Shown here: one piece after another, positions 1 through 7,489 of the stretch | Position numbering within the stretch: position 1 is the first letter of the stretch | Layout of the letters: every line of letters begins with the position of its first letter | NCBI GenBank assembly: GCA_001314865.1 | Contig: LJZR01000015.1 | Span: 62,001 to 126,000, forward strand | Origin: Phormidesmis priestleyi Ana | Lineage (GTDB): Bacteria; Cyanobacteriota; Cyanobacteriia; Phormidesmidales; Phormidesmidaceae | Direction of reading: 5' to 3' | DNA length: 64,000 nt | Program-made: the position numbers and the translations under genes | Notes under the pieces: generated by a model | The model's input: only the letters and a program-made list of their open reading frames with translations | Told to the model about the DNA's origin: nothing | The model's database searches: none

Positions 1-594
1 GGCTCTTAAGACTGGAAAGAGATCTTCTTTGAGCAGCAGCTCGCGTCCGGTCTCAAGGGATTCAGCAGCATGTTCGTAGTGATTTTGCTGCCATTCTTCA
101 CGGCCTAGCTCCAAACAGGCCACAGCCAGCGTCAAAATAATGTCAGGTAGATCAGGCTGCGTTTTGATCTGCTGGCCTTCAGGGGAATGTACGTCGCGCT
201 TGAGGTAAGGGCGCCCTAGCCTGAGGACTAGCTCATACTCACCGAGTTCTAGCAAAATCAGCAGCGCCCCTACGAGCTGCTGGTTTTCAATCTCGATGGT
301 GGGCAGGCTGCTTTCTACAGCATCTTCTGAGTCTAGCGATAGACTATCTAGGCTGACCGTATCTGCATTTTTGGAAGCCGCTAAAAATGCCTGGTCGTAT
401 TCAGTGCGGCGAAGGCTGTCGCTTAAAACTTCATAGGCTTTGTCAATCAGCTGACGACGCGCTTCAATCGCCAGCTCAGAATATTCTCGCCGAGGAACTT
501 GCAAAATGCGATCGCGGTGCGATTGCTTAAGCTGCTCGGCAGTCGCCTGAATTGGCAGTCCTAGAATTCGGTAGTAGTCTAGCGGAATTCGCAC
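1..594 (-). CDS. zipN: Cell division protein ZipN/Ftn2 (ARC6 homologue), N-terminal part
   Basis: The gene runs off the left edge; 198 codons from a GTG start at 594 are visible. The protein begins VRIPLDYYRILGLPIQATAE and continues into a degenerate J-domain (YSELAIEARRQLIDKAYEVL, then RRTEYDQAFL), the hallmark start of cyanobacterial ZipN/Ftn2 and plastid ARC6. In the family, the cytoplasmic J-like and repeat region binds FtsZ and anchors the Z ring through a downstream membrane span, which lies outside the window. After about residue 95 the sequence becomes helical (LVGALLILLELGEYELVLRLG), as expected for the family's alpha-helical repeats. The start is placed at GTG because the family motif begins immediately and no in-frame ATG lies just upstream. 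Divergent from pdhA. Confidence 0.9.
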   Translation of the reverse strand, partial: MRIPLDYYRILGLPIQATAEQLKQSHRDRILQVPRREYSELAIEARRQLIDKAYEVLSDSLRRTEYDQAFLAASKNADTVSLDSLSLDSEDAVESSLPTIEIENQQLVGALLILLELGEYELVLRLGRPYLKRDVHSPEGQQIKTQPDLPDIILTLAVACLELGREEWQQNHYEHAAESLETGRELLLKEDLFPVLRA

Positions 595-1058
595 TCTTTG
601 TGTCCCCAGCCATTAAGCCAATCTTTTACTTAAACCCTTTACTTAGACCCTTACGCCTGCCCCGGTGCCACGGTCATTGTCCAACGACCGATTCTGAACC
701 GATTGTCCAGCGACCAATTGCCCTCAAAAGTCACGCAAATCAAGCACCAACAAGCGTCAATGATTCAAAATCATATGATTCAAGACCCGATTAAACAACC
801 CATGGAACGCTAATCGCTGATCCAATTACTATTTATTAATCATTAAATATAACTCTGGCATAGCTTTAAGCGCCGTGTGCCATTTGTCAAGCGACTGGTT
901 AGAGATTGCTCAGTTTGTTTTCGCGTCAGGAACCTTTCTCAAGGGTAAAGAACCTACTATGATTAGACGGGCCTCGTTAAGTAAATCTTAAGGGGGCTTT
1001 TTCCACTAAGAAAATATAGCTGCTAAAGAACATACGGATACAAACCGGATACAAACCT
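595..1058. other. Intergenic region between zipN and pdhA
   Basis: This 464-base gap separates divergent zipN and pdhA and should hold both promoters. It is AT-rich around 830-860 and contains short direct echoes of CGACCGATT/CGACCAATT near 685-720. I see no convincing gene, RNA or terminator; the open frame that crosses 552-794 overlaps the start of zipN and has no recognisable protein features. Confidence 0.6.
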
Positions 1059-2087
1059 ATGGTTCAGGAAAGACCACTGCCGACATTTCAAGCGTCTGAG
1101 TCTCAGGTGACTCGTGATGAGGGCCATCTTATCTACGAAGACATGGTGCTGGGCCGCTATTTTGAAGACAAGTGTGCTGAGCTCTATCAGCGGGGTAAAG
1201 TCAAAGGGTTTGTTCACCTGTACAACGGCCAAGAAGCGGTTTGCTCAGGGGTTGTCAAAGCCATGCGGGCTGATGACTACGTATGTAGTACCTATCGTGA
1301 CCATGTGCATGCGCTAAGCGCGGGCGTGAGTGCTCGCGCGGTCATGGCTGAGCTATTTGGCAAAGAAACCGGATGCAGCAAAGGTCGCGGCGGTTCTATG
1401 CATATGTTTTCAAAAGAACATAATATGCTGGGCGGATTTGCTTTTATTGGTGAAGGCATTCCCGTGGCACTAGGCGCAGCTTTTCAGACTCGCTATCGAC
1501 ACGATGCGATGGGCGATACGAGTGCTGATCAGGTGACGGCTGCTTTCTTTGGCGATGGCACCACGAATAACGGTCAGTTTTTTGAATGCCTAAACATGGC
1601 GGCGCTGTGGAAGTTGCCGATCCTATTTGTGGTAGAAAACAATAAATGGGCAATTGGTATGGCGCACGAGCGGGCGTCATCTCAAGCAGAGATTTATAAA
1701 AAAGCCAGCGTTTTTGGGATGCCGGGGTATGAAGTTGATGGCATGAACGTGTTAGCCGTTCGCGAGGCTGCTAAAACGGCTGTAGAACGCGCTCGCGCAG
1801 GCGAGGGGCCGACGCTATTAGAATGCTTGACCTACCGCTATCGAGGGCATTCCGTGGCTGACCCCGATGAGCTGCGACCCGTTGATGAGAAAAAGTTTTG
1901 GCGCGATCGCGATCCCATCAAGCGCTTTGAAGCCTATCTCCTAGAGCAGGATCTTTCAACCGCCGCCGATCTCAAAGCTATCCGCGACAAAATTACCGAT
2001 GTCGTTGAGGATGCGCTCACCTTTGCAGAGGAAAGCCCCGATCCCAATCCCGCCGATCTTTACAAGTATATTTTTGCTGAGGACTGA
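1059..2087 (+). CDS. pdhA: Pyruvate dehydrogenase E1 component, alpha subunit
   Basis: This 342-residue protein is the alpha subunit of the thiamine-diphosphate-dependent E1 enzyme, which decarboxylates pyruvate and acetylates the E2 lipoyl domain to make acetyl-CoA. The ThDP/Mg motif GDGTTNN lies at residues 165-171, followed by [15 protein letters not shown]; the phosphorylation-loop-like [15 protein letters not shown] is near residues 263-277. Length is normal for cyanobacterial and plastid E1 alpha. The beta subunit gene starts 9 bp downstream, so the two halves of the E1 heterotetramer are co-transcribed here. Start ATG is the first in frame and matches the usual short N-terminus. Confidence 0.96.
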   Translation: MVQERPLPTFQASESQVTRDEGHLIYEDMVLGRYFEDKCAELYQRGKVKGFVHLYNGQEAVCSGVVKAMRADDYVCSTYRDHVHALSAGVSARAVMAELFGKETGCSKGRGGSMHMFSKEHNMLGGFAFIGEGIPVALGAAFQTRYRHDAMGDTSADQVTAAFFGDGTTNNGQFFECLNMAALWKLPILFVVENNKWAIGMAHERASSQAEIYKKASVFGMPGYEVDGMNVLAVREAAKTAVERARAGEGPTLLECLTYRYRGHSVADPDELRPVDEKKFWRDRDPIKRFEAYLLEQDLSTAADLKAIRDKITDVVEDALTFAEESPDPNPADLYKYIFAED

Positions 2088-2096
2088 TTTTTTCAA

Positions 2097-3080
2097 ATGG
2101 CACAAACCTTTCTATTCGACGCCCTCCGCGAAGCAATTGACGAAGAAATGGCCCGAGACCAAACTGTTATGGTCATGGGTGAAGATGTGGGTCAGTACGG
2201 TGGCTCTTATAAGGTCACCAAAGACCTTTACGAAAAGTATGGCGAGCTGCGTGTGCTAGATACGCCGATTGCTGAAAATAGCTTTACTGGCATGGGTATT
2301 GGCGCTGCGATGACGGGTCTTAGACCGATTATCGAGGGCATGAACATGGGTTTTTTGCTGCTGGCCTTTAACCAAATCTCTAATAACGCTGGCATGCTGC
2401 GCTACACCTCAGGCGGAAATTTTAAAATTCCGGTCGTCATTCGCGGCCCAGGTGGTGTAGGCTCTCAGCTCGGCGCAGAGCACTCCCAGCGACTAGAAGC
2501 CTACTTTCAAGCCGTCCCCGGCCTAAAAATTGTCGCCTGCTCTACCCCTCGCAATGCCAAAGGCTTGCTCAAAGCCGCCATTCGCGATGACAATCCCGTC
2601 TTGTTTTTTGAGCATGTACTGCTCTACTTCAACAAAGAAGACCTGCCAGACGACGAGTACATTTTGCCCTTGGATAAGGCCGAGATGGTGCGCCCCGGTA
2701 AAGACGTGACGATTTTGACCTACTCGCGAATGCGCTACCACGTCATGAAGGCAGTAGAATCGCTTGAGCAAAAAGGTTATGACCCAGAAGTGATTGATCT
2801 CATTTCGCTCAAGCCGATTGACTACGAAACCATTGGTGAGTCTATTCGCAAAACGCACCGGGTCATCATTGTGGAAGAATGCATGAGAACAGGCGGCATC
2901 GCAGCTGAAATCATTGCCTCTATCAACGACCGCTTTTTTGATGAACTTGATGGTCCTGTGATTCGGATGTCGTCGCAGGATATTCCTACGCCCTACAACA
3001 AAGGACTAGAAGACCTTACGATTGTGCAACCTGCGCAGATCGAGGAAGCGGTCGAAAAGATCATGCAAGGCAGACTTTAA
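2097..3080 (+). CDS. pdhB: Pyruvate dehydrogenase E1 component, beta subunit
   Basis: The 327-residue product is the beta subunit of pyruvate dehydrogenase E1. It opens with the family's [20 protein letters not shown] and carries the ThDP-contacting [15 protein letters not shown] (residues 27-41) and [15 protein letters not shown]; the C-terminal transketolase domain follows ([16 protein letters not shown]). With PdhA it forms the alpha2beta2 E1 of the cytosolic complex that feeds acetyl-CoA to fatty acid synthesis and the TCA reactions. It starts 9 bp after the pdhA stop. The secD-secF pair follows on the same strand after 196 bp that hold a weak hairpin. Confidence 0.96.
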   Translation: MAQTFLFDALREAIDEEMARDQTVMVMGEDVGQYGGSYKVTKDLYEKYGELRVLDTPIAENSFTGMGIGAAMTGLRPIIEGMNMGFLLLAFNQISNNAGMLRYTSGGNFKIPVVIRGPGGVGSQLGAEHSQRLEAYFQAVPGLKIVACSTPRNAKGLLKAAIRDDNPVLFFEHVLLYFNKEDLPDDEYILPLDKAEMVRPGKDVTILTYSRMRYHVMKAVESLEQKGYDPEVIDLISLKPIDYETIGESIRKTHRVIIVEECMRTGGIAAEIIASINDRFFDELDGPVIRMSSQDIPTPYNKGLEDLTIVQPAQIEEAVEKIMQGRL

Positions 3081-3113
3081 GCCTGCGTTCTTATCACAAT
3101 TCATCAATCTTTT

Positions 3114-3138
3114 AGCCTCAATTTTTACGATTGGGGCT
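3114..3138 (+). terminator. Weak hairpin after pdhB
   Basis: AGCCTCAAT (3114-3122) can pair with ATTGGGGCT (3130-3138) with one wobble pair, giving a 9-bp stem with a 7-nt loop 33 bases after pdhB. Only a poor T-rich stretch follows, so this is at best a leaky terminator before secD. Confidence 0.4.
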
Positions 3139-3276
3139 GTTTGGTATTAGGATGTTTAACTGCATCTGAGCCCGAATTTATTCAGTCTTTTTGGCCAGCA
3201 TGCATCCGCACTTGGCTATACAACAGGCTTGTTTTAAGCCGCTAAAATTTATATTGACTTCTATTAGGTAGGCATC

Positions 3277-4701
3277 TTGGGTAAGCAACGCTTAATACTC
3301 GCTTCTTTACTAGCGCTCACAATTGCAGCGGTCGTCATCATCATTCAAAATGAAACGCTGCTAGGGCTTGACCTGAGAGGGGGCACACAGCTCACTATGC
3401 AGGTGCAAACAACTGAAAGAATCCCTGAAGTTGGCGAACGTGAATTAGCGGCTGTACAGCGTGTGATTGAAAATCGGGTGAATGGCCTTGGGGTATCAGA
3501 GGCGGTGGTGCAAAGCGTCGGCCAAAACCAACTGTCGATTCAGCTACCGGGTATTGATGATCCTGAACAGGCAGAGCGCGTGCTGGGCGGAACGGCTCAG
3601 CTAGAGTTTCGCAACCAAAAGCCGGGTACAGAAGGGGCCTTTGCAGCACTGCAAACGGTTTCTCAGCAGCAGCAGATTGAAAGACAGGCGTTAGAGGCCA
3701 GTGACGATCAGGCGGCTAAAGCGGCTAATCAGACTGCGATCGCAGCCACCCAAGAAGACATCCTGGCACTCTTTGAAAAATCCGAACTCACCGGAGACAA
3801 ACTACAAGACGCGTTAGCTCAGCCTATGGGCGGCCCCGGTGGTGCCTGGGAAGTAGTGATTGACTTTGACGATGAAGGAGCCAAGCTGTTTGCAGATCTA
3901 ACCCGCAACATTGCAGGCACCGGACGCGGCCTTGGCATCTTTTTAGATAATCAGCTAATCAGCGCCCCTAGCGTAGAACCTCGGTTTGCCGTTAACGGAA
4001 TTGATGGCGGCAGCGCGTCAATTACCGGCGGATTCAATGCAGAATCTGCCCGCGATTTAGAAATTCAGCTGCGCGGCGGCTCGCTGCCATTGCCCGTCGA
4101 AATTGTCGAAAATCGTACCGTTGGGGCAACCCTGGGTCGAGATAGCGTACAGCGCAGTCTGTATGCAGCGCTGTTTGGCCTGGCTTTAGTGCTGATATTT
4201 ATGGCCGTATACTATCGCCTACCCGGCGTTTTGGCCGATATTGCCTTAGTCGTATACGCCCTGCTGACCTGGGCTGCTTACAATTTGCTCGGTGTTACCC
4301 TGACACTGCCCGGTATTGCTGGGTTTATCCTCAGTATTGGTATGGCCGTAGATGCCAACGTGCTGATTTTCGAACGTACTCGTGAAGAGCTGCGGGCAGG
4401 CAAAACGCTCTATCGCTCCGTAGAATCTGGTTTTTATCGCGCCTTTTCCAGCATTTTAGATAGCAACGTCACGACGCTTATTGCTTGTGGCGCTTTGTTT
4501 TTCTTAGGTACAGGGCTGGTTCGCGGCTTTGCACTCACCCTTGCCATTGGTGTGGTCGTCAGTATGTTTACCGCGGTGACCTGCACCCGCACACTGATGT
4601 TTTTTACAATTGGGTTTCCGCAGTTTCGCAAGCTCGATTTGTTCTGTCCTGGCATTGAGTCTATTCCTAAAAACACGACGACGCCATCGCCAACTGCCTA
4701 A
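3277..4701 (+). CDS. secD: Protein translocase subunit SecD
   Basis: This 474-residue membrane protein is SecD, which with SecF uses the proton gradient to help SecYEG-driven export across the plasma and thylakoid membranes. A first membrane span (about residues 5-23) is followed by the SecD signature LDLRGGTQL at 31-39, a large periplasmic domain ending in QLRGGSLPLPVEIVE, and five C-terminal spans with GFILSIGMAVDANVLIFERT, the conserved TM4 motif. The start is TTG at 3277; no ATG is available before the first span. SecF follows after 118 bp. The last codons and stop lie inside an 11-bp tandem array. Confidence 0.95.
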   Translation: MGKQRLILASLLALTIAAVVIIIQNETLLGLDLRGGTQLTMQVQTTERIPEVGERELAAVQRVIENRVNGLGVSEAVVQSVGQNQLSIQLPGIDDPEQAERVLGGTAQLEFRNQKPGTEGAFAALQTVSQQQQIERQALEASDDQAAKAANQTAIAATQEDILALFEKSELTGDKLQDALAQPMGGPGGAWEVVIDFDDEGAKLFADLTRNIAGTGRGLGIFLDNQLISAPSVEPRFAVNGIDGGSASITGGFNAESARDLEIQLRGGSLPLPVEIVENRTVGATLGRDSVQRSLYAALFGLALVLIFMAVYYRLPGVLADIALVVYALLTWAAYNLLGVTLTLPGIAGFILSIGMAVDANVLIFERTREELRAGKTLYRSVESGFYRAFSSILDSNVTTLIACGALFFLGTGLVRGFALTLAIGVVVSMFTAVTCTRTLMFFTIGFPQFRKLDLFCPGIESIPKNTTTPSPTA

Positions 4702-4741
4702 TCACTGCCCAATCACTGCCCAATCACTGCCCAATCACTGC
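4693..4741 (+). repeat. 11-bp tandem array at secD stop
   Basis: Unit ACTGCCCAATC is repeated from 4693 (copies start at 4693, 4704, 4715, 4726, partial at 4737). The first copy reads ACTGCCTAATC and contains the secD terminal Thr-Ala codons and TAA stop; later copies are identical to each other and have C in place of the T of the stop. Confidence 0.95.
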
Positions 4742-4819
4742 TTTACTTGTCTAACGACTGCCTAACTTTACTGTCTAACTTTTAAGTGATCAACGCTTCT
4801 GCCTTTGTATTCGCAACCT

Positions 4820-5821
4820 ATGAAACTCAACGTTATCAAGCAAAGAACCCTTTGGTGGGGCATTTCAGGAGCCGTTATCCTAATTGGCATGGCGTCTATG
4901 GCTTTTTCCTGGCAGCAGTACAATGCGCCCATTAAGCCTAGCCTCGATTTTATCGGCGGCACTCGCTTGCAGCTCACCCGAGACTGTAGCGTTGCAAGCA
5001 ACTGCGATCGCCCCATTGAAATTTCAGAAGTTCGTCAGGTATTAGATGCGCAAGGCTACAGCGGTAGCAGCATTCAGCTACTCGGCGACGACGGCCAATC
5101 GGTCGTTGTGCGTACCAGCAACTTAGATGTCGATCAGCGTGATGCGCTGCAATCAGGACTCGAAGAAGCCATTGGCACCCTCGATTCCGATTCTACGCAA
5201 AACGATACAGTTGGCCCTGTGCTCGGCAAGCAGTTGCTCCAAACGGGCTTACTATCGCTAATTGTTTCGTTCGCGTTGATTGCGGCTTACCTGAGTCTGC
5301 GCTTTAAGCTGGACTATGCCATTTTGGCGATTGTGGCCTTGCTTCACGACCTGCTAGTGACGTTGAGCGTTTTCTCTATTTTGAGTTTGGTGATTGGCTA
5401 CGAAGCTGACAGTCTGTTTATTGTGGCGCTGCTGACGATTGTTGGTTTTTCAGTGAATGACACTGTTGTCATTTATGATCGCATTCGCGAATCGCTTACT
5501 TTGCATCCCGACCACACCATCAACCAAATTGTCGAAGACTCGGTGAACGATACGCTGGGTCGTTCTATCAACACCACATTGACGACGGTATTGCCACTTC
5601 TTAGCATCGTTTTATTTGGCGGAGAGTCATTGAAATTTTTTGCGCTGGCTTTAATTACCGGATTCATAGCGGGTGTGTATTCTAGTATTTTTATTGCGAG
5701 TACGCTGCTGGCCTGGTGGCGTAGCCGAAGTGAAACCGATGGCTTTGGGGGCGACGGCTTTGAGGAAGACCGTTATGGTAATAGCGCTGATGAACCGGTA
5801 GATTCTGCGCCCGTAGTATAG
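4820..5821 (+). CDS. secF: Protein translocase subunit SecF
   Basis: SecF, 333 residues from the ATG at 4820; a TTG five codons upstream (4805) extends the frame but [20 protein letters not shown] is the natural N-terminus. The SecF signature [12 protein letters not shown] follows the first span, and the C-terminal half carries five spans with the motif [16 protein letters not shown], the counterpart of the SecD TM4 motif. It acts with SecD as the proton-driven chaperone of the Sec translocon. The hydrophilic C-terminus after residue 300 is acidic and probably cytoplasmic. The secD-secF pair is a standard operon arrangement. Confidence 0.95.
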   Translation: MKLNVIKQRTLWWGISGAVILIGMASMAFSWQQYNAPIKPSLDFIGGTRLQLTRDCSVASNCDRPIEISEVRQVLDAQGYSGSSIQLLGDDGQSVVVRTSNLDVDQRDALQSGLEEAIGTLDSDSTQNDTVGPVLGKQLLQTGLLSLIVSFALIAAYLSLRFKLDYAILAIVALLHDLLVTLSVFSILSLVIGYEADSLFIVALLTIVGFSVNDTVVIYDRIRESLTLHPDHTINQIVEDSVNDTLGRSINTTLTTVLPLLSIVLFGGESLKFFALALITGFIAGVYSSIFIASTLLAWWRSRSETDGFGGDGFEEDRYGNSADEPVDSAPVV

Positions 5822-5912
5822 AATTGGTTAATTTTAAGTAAGCCGCCTGAGTAGGCCGTCTGAAAAATCTATTGAATATTTATTTAATACTTAAATAAGG
5901 TCAAATGAGCCT

Positions 5913-6335
5913 GTGACAGAGCGTAGTAATGATAAAGATACTGCGGAGAGCACGCCTAGCATAGCGCCAGAGCTAGAGCGGTTACGGCAGCGCATGATGC
6001 GTAACTGGTGGTGGGTTTGCCTAGGGTTATGGCTTACCATAGGGGCGTTAAGTGGGTGGTGGTTACGCTCAGAGTTGCAAGAGCTCAGAGCGTATTTTAC
6101 CTGGGCAGCTGTTCGCTACATGCTTTACTATGAGAGACTTGCGGCGGTTGGGTTGGGCCTATGTGTAGGCTTAACTCTGGCGCTACTGTTGGCCGAAAGC
6201 CGCCATATTTTGTTTGGCCTTTCTAAAGGTGAGCAGCAGCGGCTGACCCACCGCCTTGCTAAAATTCGCGAGCAAGGCTCTTCTCATCCGCAGTGGAAAA
6301 TTATTCATCCCGATCAGGCTGGATTAGGAAAATGA
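5913..6335 (+). CDS. Small two-span membrane protein, unknown function
   Basis: I do not recognise a named family. The 140-residue product starts at GTG 5913 (VTERSNDKDTAES), has a hydrophilic N-terminus of about 30 residues, a first hydrophobic span NWWWVCLGLWLTIGALSGWW (about 31-50), an amphipathic stretch and a second span (about 78-93, VGLGLCVGLTLALLLAES), then a basic C-terminus with KIREQGSSHPQWKIIHPDQ. The acidic-Ser-rich start and Trp-rich first span look like a real cyanobacterial conserved hypothetical. It follows secF by 91 bp on the same strand and could be co-transcribed with secDF. Confidence 0.65.
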   Translation: MTERSNDKDTAESTPSIAPELERLRQRMMRNWWWVCLGLWLTIGALSGWWLRSELQELRAYFTWAAVRYMLYYERLAAVGLGLCVGLTLALLLAESRHILFGLSKGEQQRLTHRLAKIREQGSSHPQWKIIHPDQAGLGK

Positions 6336-6385
6336 AGATCGGGTTCAATGCCAGCGCATGATTGAAAGGTCGCTAACAGGCCCGC

Positions 6386-6441
6386 ATTCAAGAGGCAGCA
6401 TTCAAGAGGCAGCATTCAAGAGGCAGCATTCAAGAGGCAGC
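6386..6441. repeat. 14-bp tandem array, 4 copies
   Basis: Unit ATTCAAGAGGCAGC is present in four identical head-to-tail copies (6386, 6400, 6414, 6428), followed by a diverged ATTCT. It fills most of the gap between the converging 5913-6335 gene and nagB. Confidence 0.97.
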
Positions 6442-6468
6442 ATTCTAGCTCTCTTTTTGTTCAACTGT

Positions 6469-7242
6469 TCAGCTCATCAAGCTGGCAGCAGATCGATCTA
6501 ACAACAGCATGGCTTGGGGTGTGTTTCTTAAAATTGATGCTGGGCAGTGAGTATCTACTGGGCCAGTGAGTAGTTGATGGACAATTTTTGCTTTGCCTGC
6601 ACCATATGCAAGACACAGGCTATTGCGAGCGGCGCGAATGGCGCTTAGGGTGAGCGTAAAGGCGTATTGCGGCACATTTTCTAAACAGGTAAAGGCGCTG
6701 GTATTAACTTGCTGCTGACGGTTTTGTTCATCGAGTTTGACGAGTTTTACCCAGCGCGGCTCAGTAAAATCGGCCACAGCAGGATCGTTAAAGGCAAGGT
6801 GACCATTGTTGCCAACGCCCAAGCAGCAAAGGTCTGCGATGTTTGCTTGAAGTGCGCGTTCGTAGCGATCGCATATTTCAATCGGCAATAGTCCGTCTCC
6901 TTCAATCGGATACCACTGACCTAATTGAACCCGGCTGGTGAGATGCGTTTCTAAGTAATGGCGAAAGCTCGCTGGATGCTGGGCACTGAGGGCTAAGTAT
7001 TCGTCTAAATGAAAGCCCGTAATTTTTGACCAGTCGAGATCTGTTGCGGTGAGATAGCGAAGAAAGTTCACTTGCGATCGCCCTGTAGCAAAAATCCCGG
7101 CGGCTTTGCCCTGCGCTTCAATCGCATTGTGCAGAATTTGATAAGCGATCGCACTACCTGCCAACGCCACCTCCTCCGCAGACTCATAAACCCGCACGGT
7201 CAGCGCATTTATCTTTATCGTTTGGAAAGGAGCCGGATTCAA
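6469..7242 (-). CDS. nagB: Glucosamine-6-phosphate deaminase
   Basis: The 257-residue protein matches NagB, which converts glucosamine 6-phosphate to fructose 6-phosphate and ammonium. Visible motifs are the phosphate loop FATGRSQVNF (51-60), the catalytic-base segment FHLDEYLAL (77-85, Asp80) and LGVGNNGHLAFNDP (141-154, His148). Length is close to the bacterial family norm. No nagA, transporter or regulator is adjacent, so the gene is an orphan here and may serve amino-sugar recycling rather than a dedicated uptake pathway; the direction in vivo cannot be read from sequence. It is divergent from the UPF0182 gene. Confidence 0.88.
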   Translation of the reverse strand: MNPAPFQTIKINALTVRVYESAEEVALAGSAIAYQILHNAIEAQGKAAGIFATGRSQVNFLRYLTATDLDWSKITGFHLDEYLALSAQHPASFRHYLETHLTSRVQLGQWYPIEGDGLLPIEICDRYERALQANIADLCCLGVGNNGHLAFNDPAVADFTEPRWVKLVKLDEQNRQQQVNTSAFTCLENVPQYAFTLTLSAIRAARNSLCLAYGAGKAKIVHQLLTGPVDTHCPASILRNTPQAMLLLDRSAASLMS

Positions 7243-7389
7243 AGAAGCAAAATCTAAAAAGAAGCAACATTCAAAATAGCATCAGAATCACACAATAGGC
7301 TCCTCTCGATATCCACACAAGTTACATCAGGTTAAATATTTGCCCAGGTTTCGTTATTTACAGAGCCCATGCTTCATGATCGCTACAGT

Positions 7390-7425
7390 GCGCTTTAGAG
7401 AGCGCTTTAGAGAGTGCTTTAGTCA
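7390..7425. repeat. 12-bp tandem array between nagB and UPF0182 gene
   Basis: Unit GCGCTTTAGAGA is repeated twice (7390, 7402) with a third diverged copy GTGCTTTAGTC from 7414. It lies about 65 bp upstream of the UPF0182 start, in the shared promoter region of two divergent genes. Confidence 0.85.
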
Positions 7426-7489
7426 AACAGCCTTTAATCAAATTCCTTTCGTCAATACCCTTTAGCCAGCAGCCTTTCTCACCCCGCTT

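Noticed and set aside
552-794. Plus-strand open frame of 80 codons before pdhA
   Set aside because: It overlaps the zipN start on the opposite strand, has no ribosome site and no recognisable protein character.
6386-6441. Possible CRISPR array (regular repeats)
   Set aside because: Copies are directly adjacent with no spacers, units are 14 bp, and no cas gene is present; the same holds for all other arrays in the window.
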